Assembly (NCBI GenBank): GCA_029449245.1
Contig: JANATF010000021.1
Coordinates: 1-64,000 of the forward strand
From: Mortierella alpina
Taxonomy: Eukaryota; Mortierellomycota; Mortierellomycetes; Mortierellales; Mortierellaceae
Length of the DNA: 64,000 nucleotides
Reading direction: 5' to 3'
In this document: piece by piece, positions 34,962 to 46,200 of the stretch
Layout: every line of letters starts with the position of its first letter
How positions within the stretch are numbered: position 1 is the first letter of the stretch
The notes under the pieces: generated by a model
What the model saw: the letters and a program-made list of their open reading frames with translations, nothing else
What the model was told of the DNA's origin: nothing
The model's database searches: none
Program-made: the position numbers and the translations under genes

Positions 34962-35415
34962 TTCGAAGAAGCGTCATCATCCATGTGCATCACGGGCAGG
35001 GTGGCAGTGTGTTTCGCGTTTTGGCTCCTCCACGATTGGCCCTGCCTAGGTCAGCTCAGCCCGCTCCAGATCTCCAATGTTCAAGCGACGAGAAGTGATA
35101 CGCTGTCTCTTTACAGCATTCATTCCGTTAATTCCACTCAACCTTCGGCTTCATCGGTGACCGGGTGCTCGTTACATTCGCCCAACAAACCCAAGCCCCG
35201 TGCCTCTTCAAAATGCACGTCGGTTTCTTTGAGTGCTCCCTCCCCAGGCACTCGTACGTGCATTCTTCGACCTTTACCGTTGAGGCATTTGTTATTTAGT
35301 GTGAAGAATTACATCCAACTTTTTTGGCATCAGACTCCGGTGACTTATTGCTCAGTCGCTATTCAATCAGTCACGTACATTTATTTATTCATGTGCTGTG
35401 AACTCGCTACTCGCT

Positions 35416-35700
35416 ATGCACACATGTGATCAAGATGATTTCGCTGTTGACAATAACCTGCCCATTCCTGAAAGCATCCCTATAAACGTCCAGCTGTTAC
35501 TGCAGGCTCAGCGAGCCCAGGAGCAGGCGCTTCGGAAGCGAAAGCGCGAGGAAGAGGTTGCCGAGGCGTTTGCAGACTGCGCAACGAAGCTCAAGGAGCT
35601 GTGGGTCAAATACATGCGGAGCACCGTGGTCACACTCGAGAGTGCATACCGCGATGTGAAAGGTGTGAATGAGATGGGTGCCGGGAGAAAGTGTCAATGA
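35416..35700 (+). CDS. Small coiled-coil protein divergent from Fanzor A
   Basis: 94 residues from ATG 35416 (MHTCDQDDFAVDNNLP). A basic coiled coil (LLLQAQRAQEQALRKRKREEEVAEAF) and a helical C-terminus (KLKELWVKYMRSTVVTLESA) are visible. No family recognised. It is transcribed away from the XPG-Fanzor gene, sharing a 560-bp intergenic region, and lies between the two Fanzor genes. It may be a passenger, a regulator, or an unrelated host gene. Confidence 0.45.
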   Translation: MHTCDQDDFAVDNNLPIPESIPINVQLLLQAQRAQEQALRKRKREEEVAEAFADCATKLKELWVKYMRSTVVTLESAYRDVKGVNEMGAGRKCQ

Positions 35701-35946
35701 GGAACCCAAAAACTCAAAAAAACTTTATTTCCTTGTCATCTAATTGAGTTGCATTGGTTTTGGGCCACAGGAGCCTACTTTCGAATAGAGGTGGGAGCGA
35801 AAAGAATTTTGCATGAGTGGCTCGCTCGTGCTTGCTCTGCGCTCGCTCCGTCATCAAAATATCACATGACTTACTGTTGCGACAAACAACAAGTTGTACG
35901 GTGCGTCCGCAGACGGTTACTGCCGAGACAGTAAGAGTCTACCGCA
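35701..35946 (-). other. 3' flank of Fanzor gene B, candidate guide-RNA region
   Basis: Non-coding, between the stop of copy B and the small gene. It contains a GAGCGA/TCGCTC-rich stretch (about 35805-35850). By analogy with TnpB and Fanzor systems a guide RNA could begin in or just after the nuclease gene here; no structure could be verified. Confidence 0.25.
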
Positions 35947-38900
35947 TTACACCGCTGGTTTTTGGAAGGCAGAGGGTCGGCCCCGGTCTTGGATATGCTC
36001 GCGTCCAATGTACGCGATGTTATGGGCGCCTGCGCTGTCCCTGTGGATCAAGATGCTGCAGGTGCAACACTCAACGCTCCTGGCGTATTTTATCAGGGGG
36101 CTGTGATCCCTCGGGCAACGGCTGCTCGTGTACGCCTCGTTCACCTGGAAGACGAGTATGCCCAGTCCACGAGCCTATACAGCACATTCAAAACGATAAC
36201 TCGAGTTAGCTCTGAGACGTTGACACTGCCACACATCCCCCATCATCTGGTGAAGCTGCCTCACCTTCTTCACTATAAACGCTATCAGGGTCCTGTGTCG
36301 CGATGATCGGCCAATTCCAGAAGCAAACTCGCCATTGCCGATCACGATCGCCAGATTCATGCTGTATCCAGTGTTGGGGTCCACTTGCATGGCTGGCACT
36401 CGGGCTGTGGCACTTCCGGGTCCTGTTGCACTTGCGGAGCGCAATATGGCGTCAAAGGCTCGCTCGTAGTCTCCTCTGTCTTGCTTGGTGCGCTCCCATT
36501 GTCTGCGCTTGTACCAGAGGCAGCAGTAAAGGGAGTTTAGCATACGCTCAAAAGCAGAGTACCATCTGATGTATTGCTGCAGTGGCTCCACTCCAATCTT
36601 TCCTCGGCGAGGGGTGAGCGCTTCAATCTCGTTGATAGAAGGATATGCCACGTTATTGAGGATGGTCTTTTCAGCCTTGCGTGCCTGCAGTTTGCGATTG
36701 AAGTTGTTGGTAGCTTGATACAAGGATGCACGGGAGACGAGGCTGTTCCTCGCCGTCTTGACTTGTGGATTGGGAGGCAGCGTGGTGCAGGCACATGTGA
36801 TGACTTCACCGGGATCCAACCCCGCCACATGTAAGGTGCCCTGGTGCGCATCGAGGTGCGCTTGGACGTTGGCGTCGAGGCTTTTTTTCCCTCCAAGAAG
36901 AGGAACCCCAATCAACGGCGAGCTGCCAGCCTTGAGTGGGCCTGGCTTTCGCTGAGAGGTGTCAAAGACCAAACCTTGCACAACGAGGCCGTTGGTCGTG
37001 ATGGCGCCGCTAGTCACTTTGTAACATTTTGGTCTGCGTGCCTTTTGCTTACGAGGACCTGGCAAAGGCGATGTTATAAAAAAAATATTAGAGTCAGTCT
37101 CACTCGTAGAGGGCATCCTCTAAGCCAAACATTTACCCCATTTTCTTCACGTCTCTCTCACCTGTCTCGACAGCTTGGTTTGCAGCCTTCTGTTGGTTCC
37201 TCTCACTCCACTGACGTTTCAGGTTCGTATACAGACCGTCCTTATCCGCACCATACTCTTTCATCGACATGGTCACTTTGCGGTGCCGCGTCCGTTCGAA
37301 AAACAACTCTTGGGGCAAATCCTCATCTGCGGTAAAGAGCAATGCCATTGCCGACATAGTAGGGCAGTCCGTGCTCATGAGCGCATCGCGCAGGCCCTTG
37401 CTCGAGAACTTGATCCATCGATCGCCCAAGGCTGGCCGGGAAAAGAAGGACCACCGCTCCTCCTCTCTGCGCGCTGTGTTCAGCGCCATGTATTGTGCGA
37501 TGGCATTGTTTCCAGACAAGTCCTCCGTTTTAGTCTGGGTCTAGAGCAGTTGAGACAAATCCAGTTAAACAACGTTGCTGTTTGTAGAGCTGGCAAATGT
37601 CCTCCTCAAAGTGTTTGTTTTTTCACCGGTATCGAAACAAGGCATGATGCTTACCACTTCTTGTAGCGCTGAGAGGGAGGTTGTGAAAAACTCGGCAAAC
37701 TCGTCCGAGAGCGTGTAGGTCATGTCGGCATATATCTCCCTATGACCTGCGGGGATAGGGGGCAATACCAAGTGCGGGCAACATTCTCGAAGCAGCGTGG
37801 CGGCGGCTATGGCAATCCGCTGAACGCGTTCCCTGTCCAGGATGCTTCTACGCAGGGGTATGCTGCTGTCCATTCCGCTCAAATAGTTGCCAGTCCAGCG
37901 AACGATGTTACGGCTCCTGGTTGGATGCAGTATTGCCCTCATATCTTCTTGATCCTGGTCCATCTGTTGTTGAGTCCTTTGCGACTCGTCCCAGATAATC
38001 GAGGCCACAAACAAGCAGAGAGCGTGATGAATCCAATGGTACCACCTGGACATGTCGTGGACGATAGACTGGAGATAGCCGGCTGTGATATGGGCAATAC
38101 GAGAAATGTTTTGGATGTGTCCTAGACACAACGCCCCCGTTGCAGCTCTCTCCCGCGGGTTGGCGTCCAACGTCTCAAGGTTTGCTCCGGCTCCAAGATA
38201 CGCAGCTTCCAGCTCCGCTTTCGCTACAGGATCGACACTATCGAGCGCCTGAAAGTCCTGAAGCACCAAGTTGTAACTGTTCAGGCGTTCCTGAAAAAGT
38301 CTCTGCGCACCTACTAACATCCTGGGGCCTTCGAGGATCCCAGTCTGGTAAAGGTAGCGCCACGTTATCGCCATACCATATCGTCTCAGTGCACGGTGCA
38401 GATTTCCCTGGAGCTCTACTGATTTGGCAACGATTTTGGGCCCCAAGTTTTGTCGTAAGAGGTGTTCCAATGATCCAAGCTCCAGCGTCGCCATCGCGTG
38501 GTGCACATTCAGTTCAAACCAGTGGGTTGCAGATCTAGTCTCCTGCTCACTGTCCTGAGGGAGACTTGTCGCCACCGCAGATGGCTGCGCGACTCCCGTG
38601 GTCACAGCTGTGTCGTCCGGCTTGGAAGCCATTGCCTCCAGAATAGCCATTGCTTCCTCCCGAGTAGCTGTCATCTCGTCAGCGACTTCATCTTGCTGGC
38701 CTTGTACAACCCCTTGGGCGGCCTGCTGCAGCACATGGCCTGTGCTGGAGCCGACTGAAGGCACGGCAGAGGATGGGCCTATCAGTTGCAGTGGATTGAT
38801 GGGATGTGTTAGATATGATTGCTCGCTTGAAAGGTTCAATAGTCCATGTTACAGCCAGCTCCTTGTGTTATACGGTACCTCCCATGCCGTATTCACGATT

Positions 38901-40313
38901 CCTGGCTGCCCTGGATGAGATTCTGAACCTCGGCACCGTGTCGTCGTCGTCGTCGTCTTCCTTCTTCTTCTTCTTCTTGCCCCTGTTGTTGTTGCCGTCT
39001 AGCTGTCGTTTTGGGGGCCGAGTTACTGCTACGGGCGCGTTATTCACTTCCTGGGTCCATTGTACCGGCTGTACACCATAGCTCGTCCGCCTTCTGAACT
39101 TTCTCTGGGCAGGTCGTGGAGCCCTAGCACGTAGCAATCGATAATTATGTGATTTGGTTAGTAATGAACCAAACAAGAGCAACAAAAAAGAACGTCTTGT
39201 GGCTGTTATGGGCCTTGCCATCAATCAAGTGTACCTTGGCATCTTGGATATGTAAATACGCTTTGCCTGGAGCATATTATACACCGATTCTCTATTGGGT
39301 CTCTGAGGTGCCGCCACCTCCGGTCCAGCTGGAGTTTCTGCCAGATTGACAAAGATCGACCAGGAGTTTGAGGTGTCTGTAGTCCCGACAGTCCTCTTAT
39401 ATTGCCGTAGCAGGTGCTGCAGACGGGCAGGTCTGCCAGGGGGGCATCGCAACCTTTTGATGGCCCTGTGGTTCTTGACAAGTCCGTAGCGGGGGACAGA
39501 CTTGCAGTAGTCGGAGGTCGACACAACTGCAAGGAGCTGCAGTTGGTCCTCGTCCATCTGAAAGGCCCTCAGTACGTCTTCGCGGCTGATCAGCTCGAGG
39601 CCGCCTTTCGCCGGCATCAGCACCTTGGTGACAGGCCGATGCATAAGGAGATCGCTATCTCGTGTCAAGGTGGCAAAGTTGAGGTCATTGCTAGCCTCGG
39701 CGTTCCTCGCGATGCACACATCTGCTTCCCCGGTGCAGACGTGCACGTTCCAGCCGAGTGCGATCAGACGGTCCCTGATAGACTCCTTCTCCAAGGCTGT
39801 CATATCGCGGAACTCCTCCAACAATTTGTAAAAGCCTTGAGTTTTACAGCGCTGTCCGTTGTTTGCGCAGGTTACAGCCCTATCGAGGATTGCTTGAGCC
39901 GCTTGTCGCTTTCGACTGGCTACCCTATTACGCTCAGTCCTCGCCCTAATCTTTTGGGCTGTGCGGGGTCCATCCATGTGAATGACGGCAGTTGCTGGAT
40001 CAACGCCGAGCCGCTTCAAGTCGAAGTCGACCATAAATTCCACGCCAGTGCTGAATGGCTGGTCTGGAGGTGTGCAAACAAACTGGAAGTCTGACGTCGC
40101 GTAGCGCACGGTGCTGTAATGACCGGATTGCAGTTCCTGGGCAAGAGCTCTTCGGGCCAGTCTGAGGTCTTTCTGGTGAAGTTTTTTGCGTACCCTGAAG
40201 AAATAGTAACCAAAGTCTACATGGACGTGCAGCTCGGCAACGTCCACGGCGGTGACTTTTTCCCCCGTCAGATTCTGCCTCTTCCGAAACTCGCCAAAGT
40301 TGGCGAACCCCAT
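35947..40313 (-). CDS. XPG/FEN1-like nuclease fused to Fanzor (copy B)
   Basis: Exons 40313-39235, 39123-38879, 38778-37655, 37540-37162, 37058-36265, 36174-35947; introns of 111, 100, 114, 103 and 90 nt, total 1283 codons, no internal stop. Exon 1 has the XPG acids: AVDVAEL, IHMDGPRTAQK, TGEADVCIAR, TRDSDLLMH, STSDYCKS; the MGI-L start motif is altered (MGFANFGEF). The linker has a Lys run beside six Asp (near 38940-38975). The C-terminus holds RuvC-I VAGLDPGEV (near 1026), RuvC-II-like VIGNGEFASG, RuvC-III IHRDSAGAHNIAY. The first zinc pair is CPRD instead of CxxC, while the second (CCTC) is kept, the opposite of copy A. The same architecture as copy A with low sequence identity points to old paralogues under shared constraint. 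Confidence 0.85.
39235..40313 (-). other. XPG/FEN1 flap-nuclease domain of copy B
   Basis: First exon, about 360 residues, longer than in copy A because of an inserted helical region (KIRARTERNRVASRKRQAAQ) between the DG motif and the EAD motif. That is where XPG-type proteins carry variable spacers. Confidence 0.75.
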
Positions 40314-41027
40314 GAGTAAGGCGTGGTAGGAAGGTGTAGACGAGGTGGATAATGTATAGAGCGGTGATTGTGTCGATGGCGTAGTGAGTTGAAAGTTGGT
40401 GGGTGGTGTAGGAGTTGATAAGTGAGCCGAGGGCGCCAGGAAATGGTAGAGAACAGCGAGGATATCAGTGGTGCACGCTACAGAACACTGAAAAGTTGGC
40501 TCGACTGTTCTGCCCACACCCATATCAAAGAGAATAAGCGTATCCTCCATTAGTATCATGGGTGCTGATTCTTTCTCCCCGAGGTGATACTAATATAAAA
40601 GGCTTTTCTCTCGATCAACTTCAAATTCAGTGGGTGAAAGACTTTACACTGCGCAGGACTGAAGCCAAGGCGCTGCAGAGATTAGCACTCTCACAAGTGA
40701 TGAAAGTGAAAGGACAAGAAGTTGTGTGGGCGGGCAGGCACAAAGCAGCAAAAGAGAAACCGCTTTGTGGGTGGGGGAACAAGGTGCAAAACGACTTGGC
40801 CTGGAGTGGTGAATGAGGTCGCGAAGCAGTGTGGTGCAAGTGGTCCATTCCAAGAAATTGCTACGCCTTTGCAAGCGAGAGTTCTTTCAGAGGGGTGCAG
40901 GCAATATCCAAGACTACTTAAATCTCACTTTCTGCCACATTTTCGACCTCATTCGCTCCTTCTAGCTTTCTTCTCCAACACCTCGGTTTCGTTACTTACA
41001 TCTCTTCTCGACGCACTTCCTCACACA
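40314..41027. other. Divergent promoter region between Fanzor B and the gene at 41028
   Basis: A TATA-like CTCTATACATT on the minus strand near 40355 suits Fanzor B. A plus-strand TAATATAAAAGG near 40590 and a long CT-rich leader (40940-41027) suit the right-hand gene. A short frame at 40562-40816 shows no motif. Confidence 0.4.
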
Positions 41028-41336
41028 ATGAATAACAATTCCCAGTTCATTTATCATGGCCGAACTGTTTATGTGCCCCTCCTCGCACCCTCTGTGCCGC
41101 AGAACGCGCAGATGGCCATGTTCTCCACGATGGATGGGCATTGGGTGATGTTGCCAGTTGCAAGTTACGCGACCGATGGCGCTATGACCGGCTCTGCCCC
41201 ACCTGCCCAAGCACCCGCTGGCGCTGCAGCTGTCTCTGCCCCACCTTCCCAAGCACCCGCTGGCGCTGTAGCTGTCTCTGCCCTACCTGCCCAAGCACCC
41301 GCGCTCCCCATTAGCTCTAACGGGATCATCCAATAG
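41028..41336 (+). CDS. Small Ala/Pro-repeat protein divergent from Fanzor B
   Basis: 102 residues from the ATG at 41028 after a CT-rich leader. The N-terminal half (MNNNSQFIYHGRTVYVPLLA) is globular-like. The C-terminal half has three copies of a 15-residue repeat of the type PPAQAPAGAAAVSA. No family recognised and no signal peptide. It resembles small, low-complexity fungal proteins; it is not related to the small gene beside copy A. Confidence 0.5.
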   Translation: MNNNSQFIYHGRTVYVPLLAPSVPQNAQMAMFSTMDGHWVMLPVASYATDGAMTGSAPPAQAPAGAAAVSAPPSQAPAGAVAVSALPAQAPALPISSNGIIQ

Positions 41337-43250
41337 TACATAAACCTATGCTTTTCAAAACTAAAGAGTGTACTTTTCGACCAAAGTTTTAATAACGTTT
41401 GCATTCCACTCGTAGTCATGGCGATATTACTCGGCTCCAGGTGGATGCAATCGGTACGAAAGATGCCTCATTGAGTTGGCAGCAATAATGTTGTGCCGAC
41501 AATGACCTTATGACTGACACTCTACTCCAATGATATATAGTGAACGCTGCAAACAAGGATCTTGCACAAGGCGGTGGAGGTACGGTTCCCTTTTGCACTA
41601 CTTTGGTTGATGCTGCTGGCAAAAGTCAATGATACTGACCACACGATAATTTATTTAGTTTGTGGTGCGATATTCGATGCCGCTGGGCCTGAGCTGGTGG
41701 CAGCATGCACAGCTGCTGGTGGATGTGAGGAAGGGGTAAGTGTGCTCGATGTAGACTACCTGAATAACATGGGAGTCCTTGTGTGTGCCTTAACAACTGT
41801 TATATTGTCTCTTGACGATGATTAGTATGCAAAGGTTACCCCTGCATTCAATTTGCCCTGCCGTTGTGAGTACAGCATACTAGCCAGAGTCAAGCAATAT
41901 GGTTATAGCTGTGTCCGTTGGTCTAATTCATCATCTTCCTTAACACTGTATTCGCATGGCACTTTTGTAGATATAATTCACACTATAGGGCCACAGAAGG
42001 GTGAAAAAGACGTCTTGAAAAGTTGCTACTGGAACACTTTGACACTAGCAAGCGATCAGGGCGACATCCAGAGCGTGGTATGTTATTTATCACACGGATA
42101 CATGGGGCACTTTTTCATTCCGCTAACCCTTGTCGTTGCTATGAACGGCAAAACAGGCACTGTGTTGTGTATCGGCCGGAATTTATGGTTTCGACAAGAT
42201 GGAGGCCGCCGGTACCGCCATAGCCGCGGTGCATGAGTGGATCAGCGCTCATCCTACACAAGCTGCAAGGGTAAACCAGCTGCGGCTAATGTTCATTAAG
42301 TCTTGACATATCTGTAGTCCTCTCACACCGAGTAACTTTCTATCCCCCATGAATAGATGAGCATTATCTTTTGCACGTTCACGGACATAGACAGGGCAAG
42401 TTACGAGGACGTGCTGCCTATTTTTTTCCAGCCCGGGACAATACATCAGCTGCCGGCCTCCTTTGTGAGGCCAATATAAGTAGTGAATAAATCTTTGTTC
42501 CTTATCACCTCGTCCATTCTGTATCCTCATGTGCCTTCCAACGCGGCAACAACTTGAAGAAAGATGTACCTCCTGCGAGCGGGCTAGCGGACGAGGTCGT
42601 TCAGCTCCCAGCCCTTTTTTCCTGTCAAGCACTTTTGTCGCGTACCTTCGAGATGGCGCCCATCGCTTCAACGATCCATCCTGAGCGAGCGACACAATTT
42701 TCTCGCCACTCGCTCCGAGCGAGCGAGCTGCTCGTTGGAGCGAGGATTTGCTCCGCTCCCAGCGCTACTTTCGAATCTCCAGTCTGACGTCACGGTATTC
42801 AAATCCGAAGCACTGCAACTTTATTCCAAACTATCATGTCCTTGGTTTTCATGTCCTTGGTTTTTTAGCGTTACTCCCTCCATTCGCATGAAGTCCATCC
42901 ACCGTGATTCCACAGTCGCACAAAAGGGAAGCCGTTCCCTTGCTCGTTTACCGAAATTGTGCATGAGCTGGAGCCACGCCGCACAACAAACAGGGCTCAG
43001 CTTCTCAGAGTATACCTCATGGGACAGCGCTTGAGTATGAATGGCCTTGCCCTTTATTTCCTTTTTAATTCTTCATCTCCCATCCACAACCTCTTGTTCA
43101 TTACGTTCAAACAGCAGCAACAATACCACAGCTCATTCGACTTGGTAGGTCAAGGGGGAATGACCGGCGACTCGACAAATCACACAGTTTGTTCATTCCT
43201 ATTGACATTTGCTAATAATCACTTAATTTCATTTCCTTTGTGCTCTAGTC
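41337..43250. other. Mostly non-coding; possible LINE remnant
   Basis: The minus-strand stretch 42249-42560 encodes MYCPGLEKNRQHVLVTCPVYV preceded by HYLYWPHKGG, similar to the Cys/His finger at the C-terminus of non-LTR reverse transcriptases. It is a fragment. Plus-strand frames at 41562-41825 and 41853-42236 have no motif. A GAGCGA/TCGCTC inverted repeat sits at about 42702-42742 (CTCGCTCC...GGAGCGAG). A 3' splice site TGCTCTAG just before 43251 suggests a 5'UTR intron of the next gene. Confidence 0.35.
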
Positions 43251-46200
43251 ATGTTCGAGATGCGATCCAAGAATACGCTTTCACCGGCGAAGTCTCTGGA
43301 GGTGATTCAAATCCTGCTCAACACTGCGCGGGAGGGCAGCAAGGATCCCGAGATCAAGATGGTGTTTTGCGACTATGCAGATGCGTTGCTCGGGCATATG
43401 AAATCGATCCTAAAGCGACCTGGTAGCAGCTCTGACAAAGGGCGCGATGACAGCGGTGGCGACAAAGTCCTCCAAGAGTCAGTTGCAACAGCGTACCTCG
43501 ACCATGCAAAGTTGGTGGCAGATTTGGGACACCTTGACCTGGCACAAAGAAGTCGCAAGCGAGCGGACAAGTTGGGGTAAGCAAGGTGCACTAGCGGACG
43601 TGCGACTGTGTATGTGAGTCGCTTCCAACTGCTAAACAGTCTGACCATGATACCGACGTAGAGGACCAGGAATCAAAAAGAGTATTGCCTCTCCATCAAA
43701 GAAACCAAGTCGACTTGTGGATGTAGCCACGGTGCCTGACACCATATTTCCTGTGGATTATTCCCCTCCAACTTTGCCCTGGACATTTCCACAGCCGGAC
43801 GGTCGAGTTGTAGACACTCCCCAATTGGTGTCTTGCCTTGGTCTTTTGAAGCAAGGGTCTGAAGCTCTGCCTGAGCATACATTGGATCCTATCGCGCGCA
43901 AGTGGTTCAAGGAGACGGCTGAGAATATAGACGAGAAGACCCGACTGGAGATCATGGCGACCGATCTCATCCGCGCTTTCACCCGAGACGAGATCAAGGA
44001 CAAGAAAGCTGTCGCCGAGGTCCTGTGCCTCGTCCCTGTTCTTGGAGAAGACGACTTTCGTTTTCTGCTCAGACTATTCCTTAATAACATTGATGGATCA
44101 CGTATTCTGGATATTGGAGCACTTCGCGGGTTAGCGCAGTTGTTGCAAAACGCAGCCCCAGGTCAATTGCACGCGCAGGATCTGATCGAGATTCTGGGAC
44201 CCATGTGTACACGTCTCCAGGAGACCCACGAGCAATCACCCGATCATATCTTTGAGCTGACAGTGACGGTCTCGAGCGTTTTGGATGCCATGGCTGATAC
44301 GAAAGTGACTGGGTTGAAACGAGTCGAACTCCACGAGCCACTGCTGGCTTTCCTCGGTGGTCTTCAGGGCGGCAGCGATCCTCACCTTAAATATTACGCC
44401 TCTTACGCCTTTCAAGCTCTGCTGTGTGTCCCTGATGATGAATCTCCTTGGCAAGCGACTGTGAGGAGAACAACCAAGGTGGTCAAAGGAATCTCAGGAC
44501 TGGTGAGTGCGGTTAAAGGACTGGATCTCAATGGATTCATGTCGGGACTACAGAGCATCCAAGAAGGATTCGAGGGCGTCCAGCAAGTCTTTGAGCTTGC
44601 GAAGACGGCCTATGAGGGAGCGAGTGCGGTGTACGAGGGTGAGCGGGACCTAATTGCTAGTCTCAAGGAGGGTCTCACCTTCAATCGCAAGCGCGCTTGG
44701 TACTCGGCTCTGCGAGGCGTGGATACTTTGATTGATGGAGGTGAACTGGCCAAATTCAGGATTCTCGTTTGTGGAGCGGTCTGTCGACGCGAGCTTGCCT
44801 TCCAGTGGGGTGTCTGTCAGCGATTGGGAAACCTCGCGGCTAATTCACTCTGGGGCATCGAAACTCGTCAAGGGGCTGTACGGTTTCTTGAGGAGATCTA
44901 CCGCGGCGACCTTGTCTGGGGACAGTTGCCTCCGATCAAGGCGTATATCCTTGATATTCTCAAGCAGCTGTCCACAATGGACAACTATCTCCAAGGTATG
45001 TATCATGGAGCGTGTCCCACTGGATATTAATTTAATCCGCTTTTTCTAATGAATATCGATTTTATTTCCTGATAGCTGCTTTGTTGCTAAAGGAGTTGGC
45101 GACAGATGGGGATGTGGCCAAGCAGGATATCTACAGGAACTGTGCCACGGCTGAAACGAGTCAACAAGTATTGAAATCGGGTCTCCCAGAGCTGGCTTCT
45201 CCCTCCTTGCTGGATCGTGTGCAGAAAAGAACTGTCGTTGAAGCGGATCTGCGACGAATTGCTCGACTGCGTATCAAGGAGCGAGGAGGCACGGTGTACA
45301 TCCTCCCAATGGCCAAGGCTCATCTACAGGCGTCAGACGACACACTGTTCCCGCTCATTCCTATGGTCGATGAGTTCTTAAAGGGCGATCAAAAGGTGCT
45401 TCTGCTACTTGGGGACTCTGGAGTAGGAAAGACAACATTCAACCGCGAACTTGACCTCAAGCTCTGGAAGGCATACAAACCAAGGACCGGTCGGATCCCA
45501 CTCTTGATCAGTTTGCCTGGAATCGAACGCCCAGACAGGGACCTGATTGCGAAGCATCTTCGTCTCTGCGAGTTTTCCGAGTCGCAGATCCGGGAGCTGA
45601 AGGATCGCGAATTTGTCATAATCTGTGATGGCTACGACGAGAGCCAGCAGGCCCAGAACCTTTACGAATCGAACGGATTGAACAAGATTGGAGGTTGGAA
45701 GGCGCAGATGGTCGTCAGCTGTCGCAGTGAGCACCTTGGTCAAGACTACCTACACCTCTTTCAGCCTGCTCGAATGAACCTATCGGATCCCAACCTACTG
45801 GTACAGGCTGTGGTAGTACCCTTCTCGATGGGTCAGGTCAAAGAGTATATCGGTCAATATGTGGAGATCAAAAGACCGCTTTGGGAGGCATCCGACTATG
45901 AAAGCGTCCTGGACCAGATCCCCAGCCTGCAAGAACTCGTCAAGAACCCGTTCCTGTTGACACTGTCATTGGAGGTGTTACCGCGACTTACGGACCCTGG
46001 TCAAAAACTCACTGCCAACAAGATCACTCGGGTGCTGCTGTACGACGAGTTCGTGGCGCAATGGTTGGAACGGAACAAGAAGAGACTCGCCACTCAGGAC
46101 CTGAACGACAAGGAGAAGGAGGCATTTGAGAGTCTGTCAGATGATGGCTTTACTCAGCAAGGTCTGGTCTACCTCAGGGATCTTGCTGCCGCGATCTACA

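Noticed and set aside
42700-42745. GAGCGA/TCGCTC inverted repeat and similar bases at 35805-35850 as termini of a Fanzor-carrying transposon
   Set aside because: The similarity is short and low-complexity, the arms do not align beyond a few bases, and no target duplication was found.
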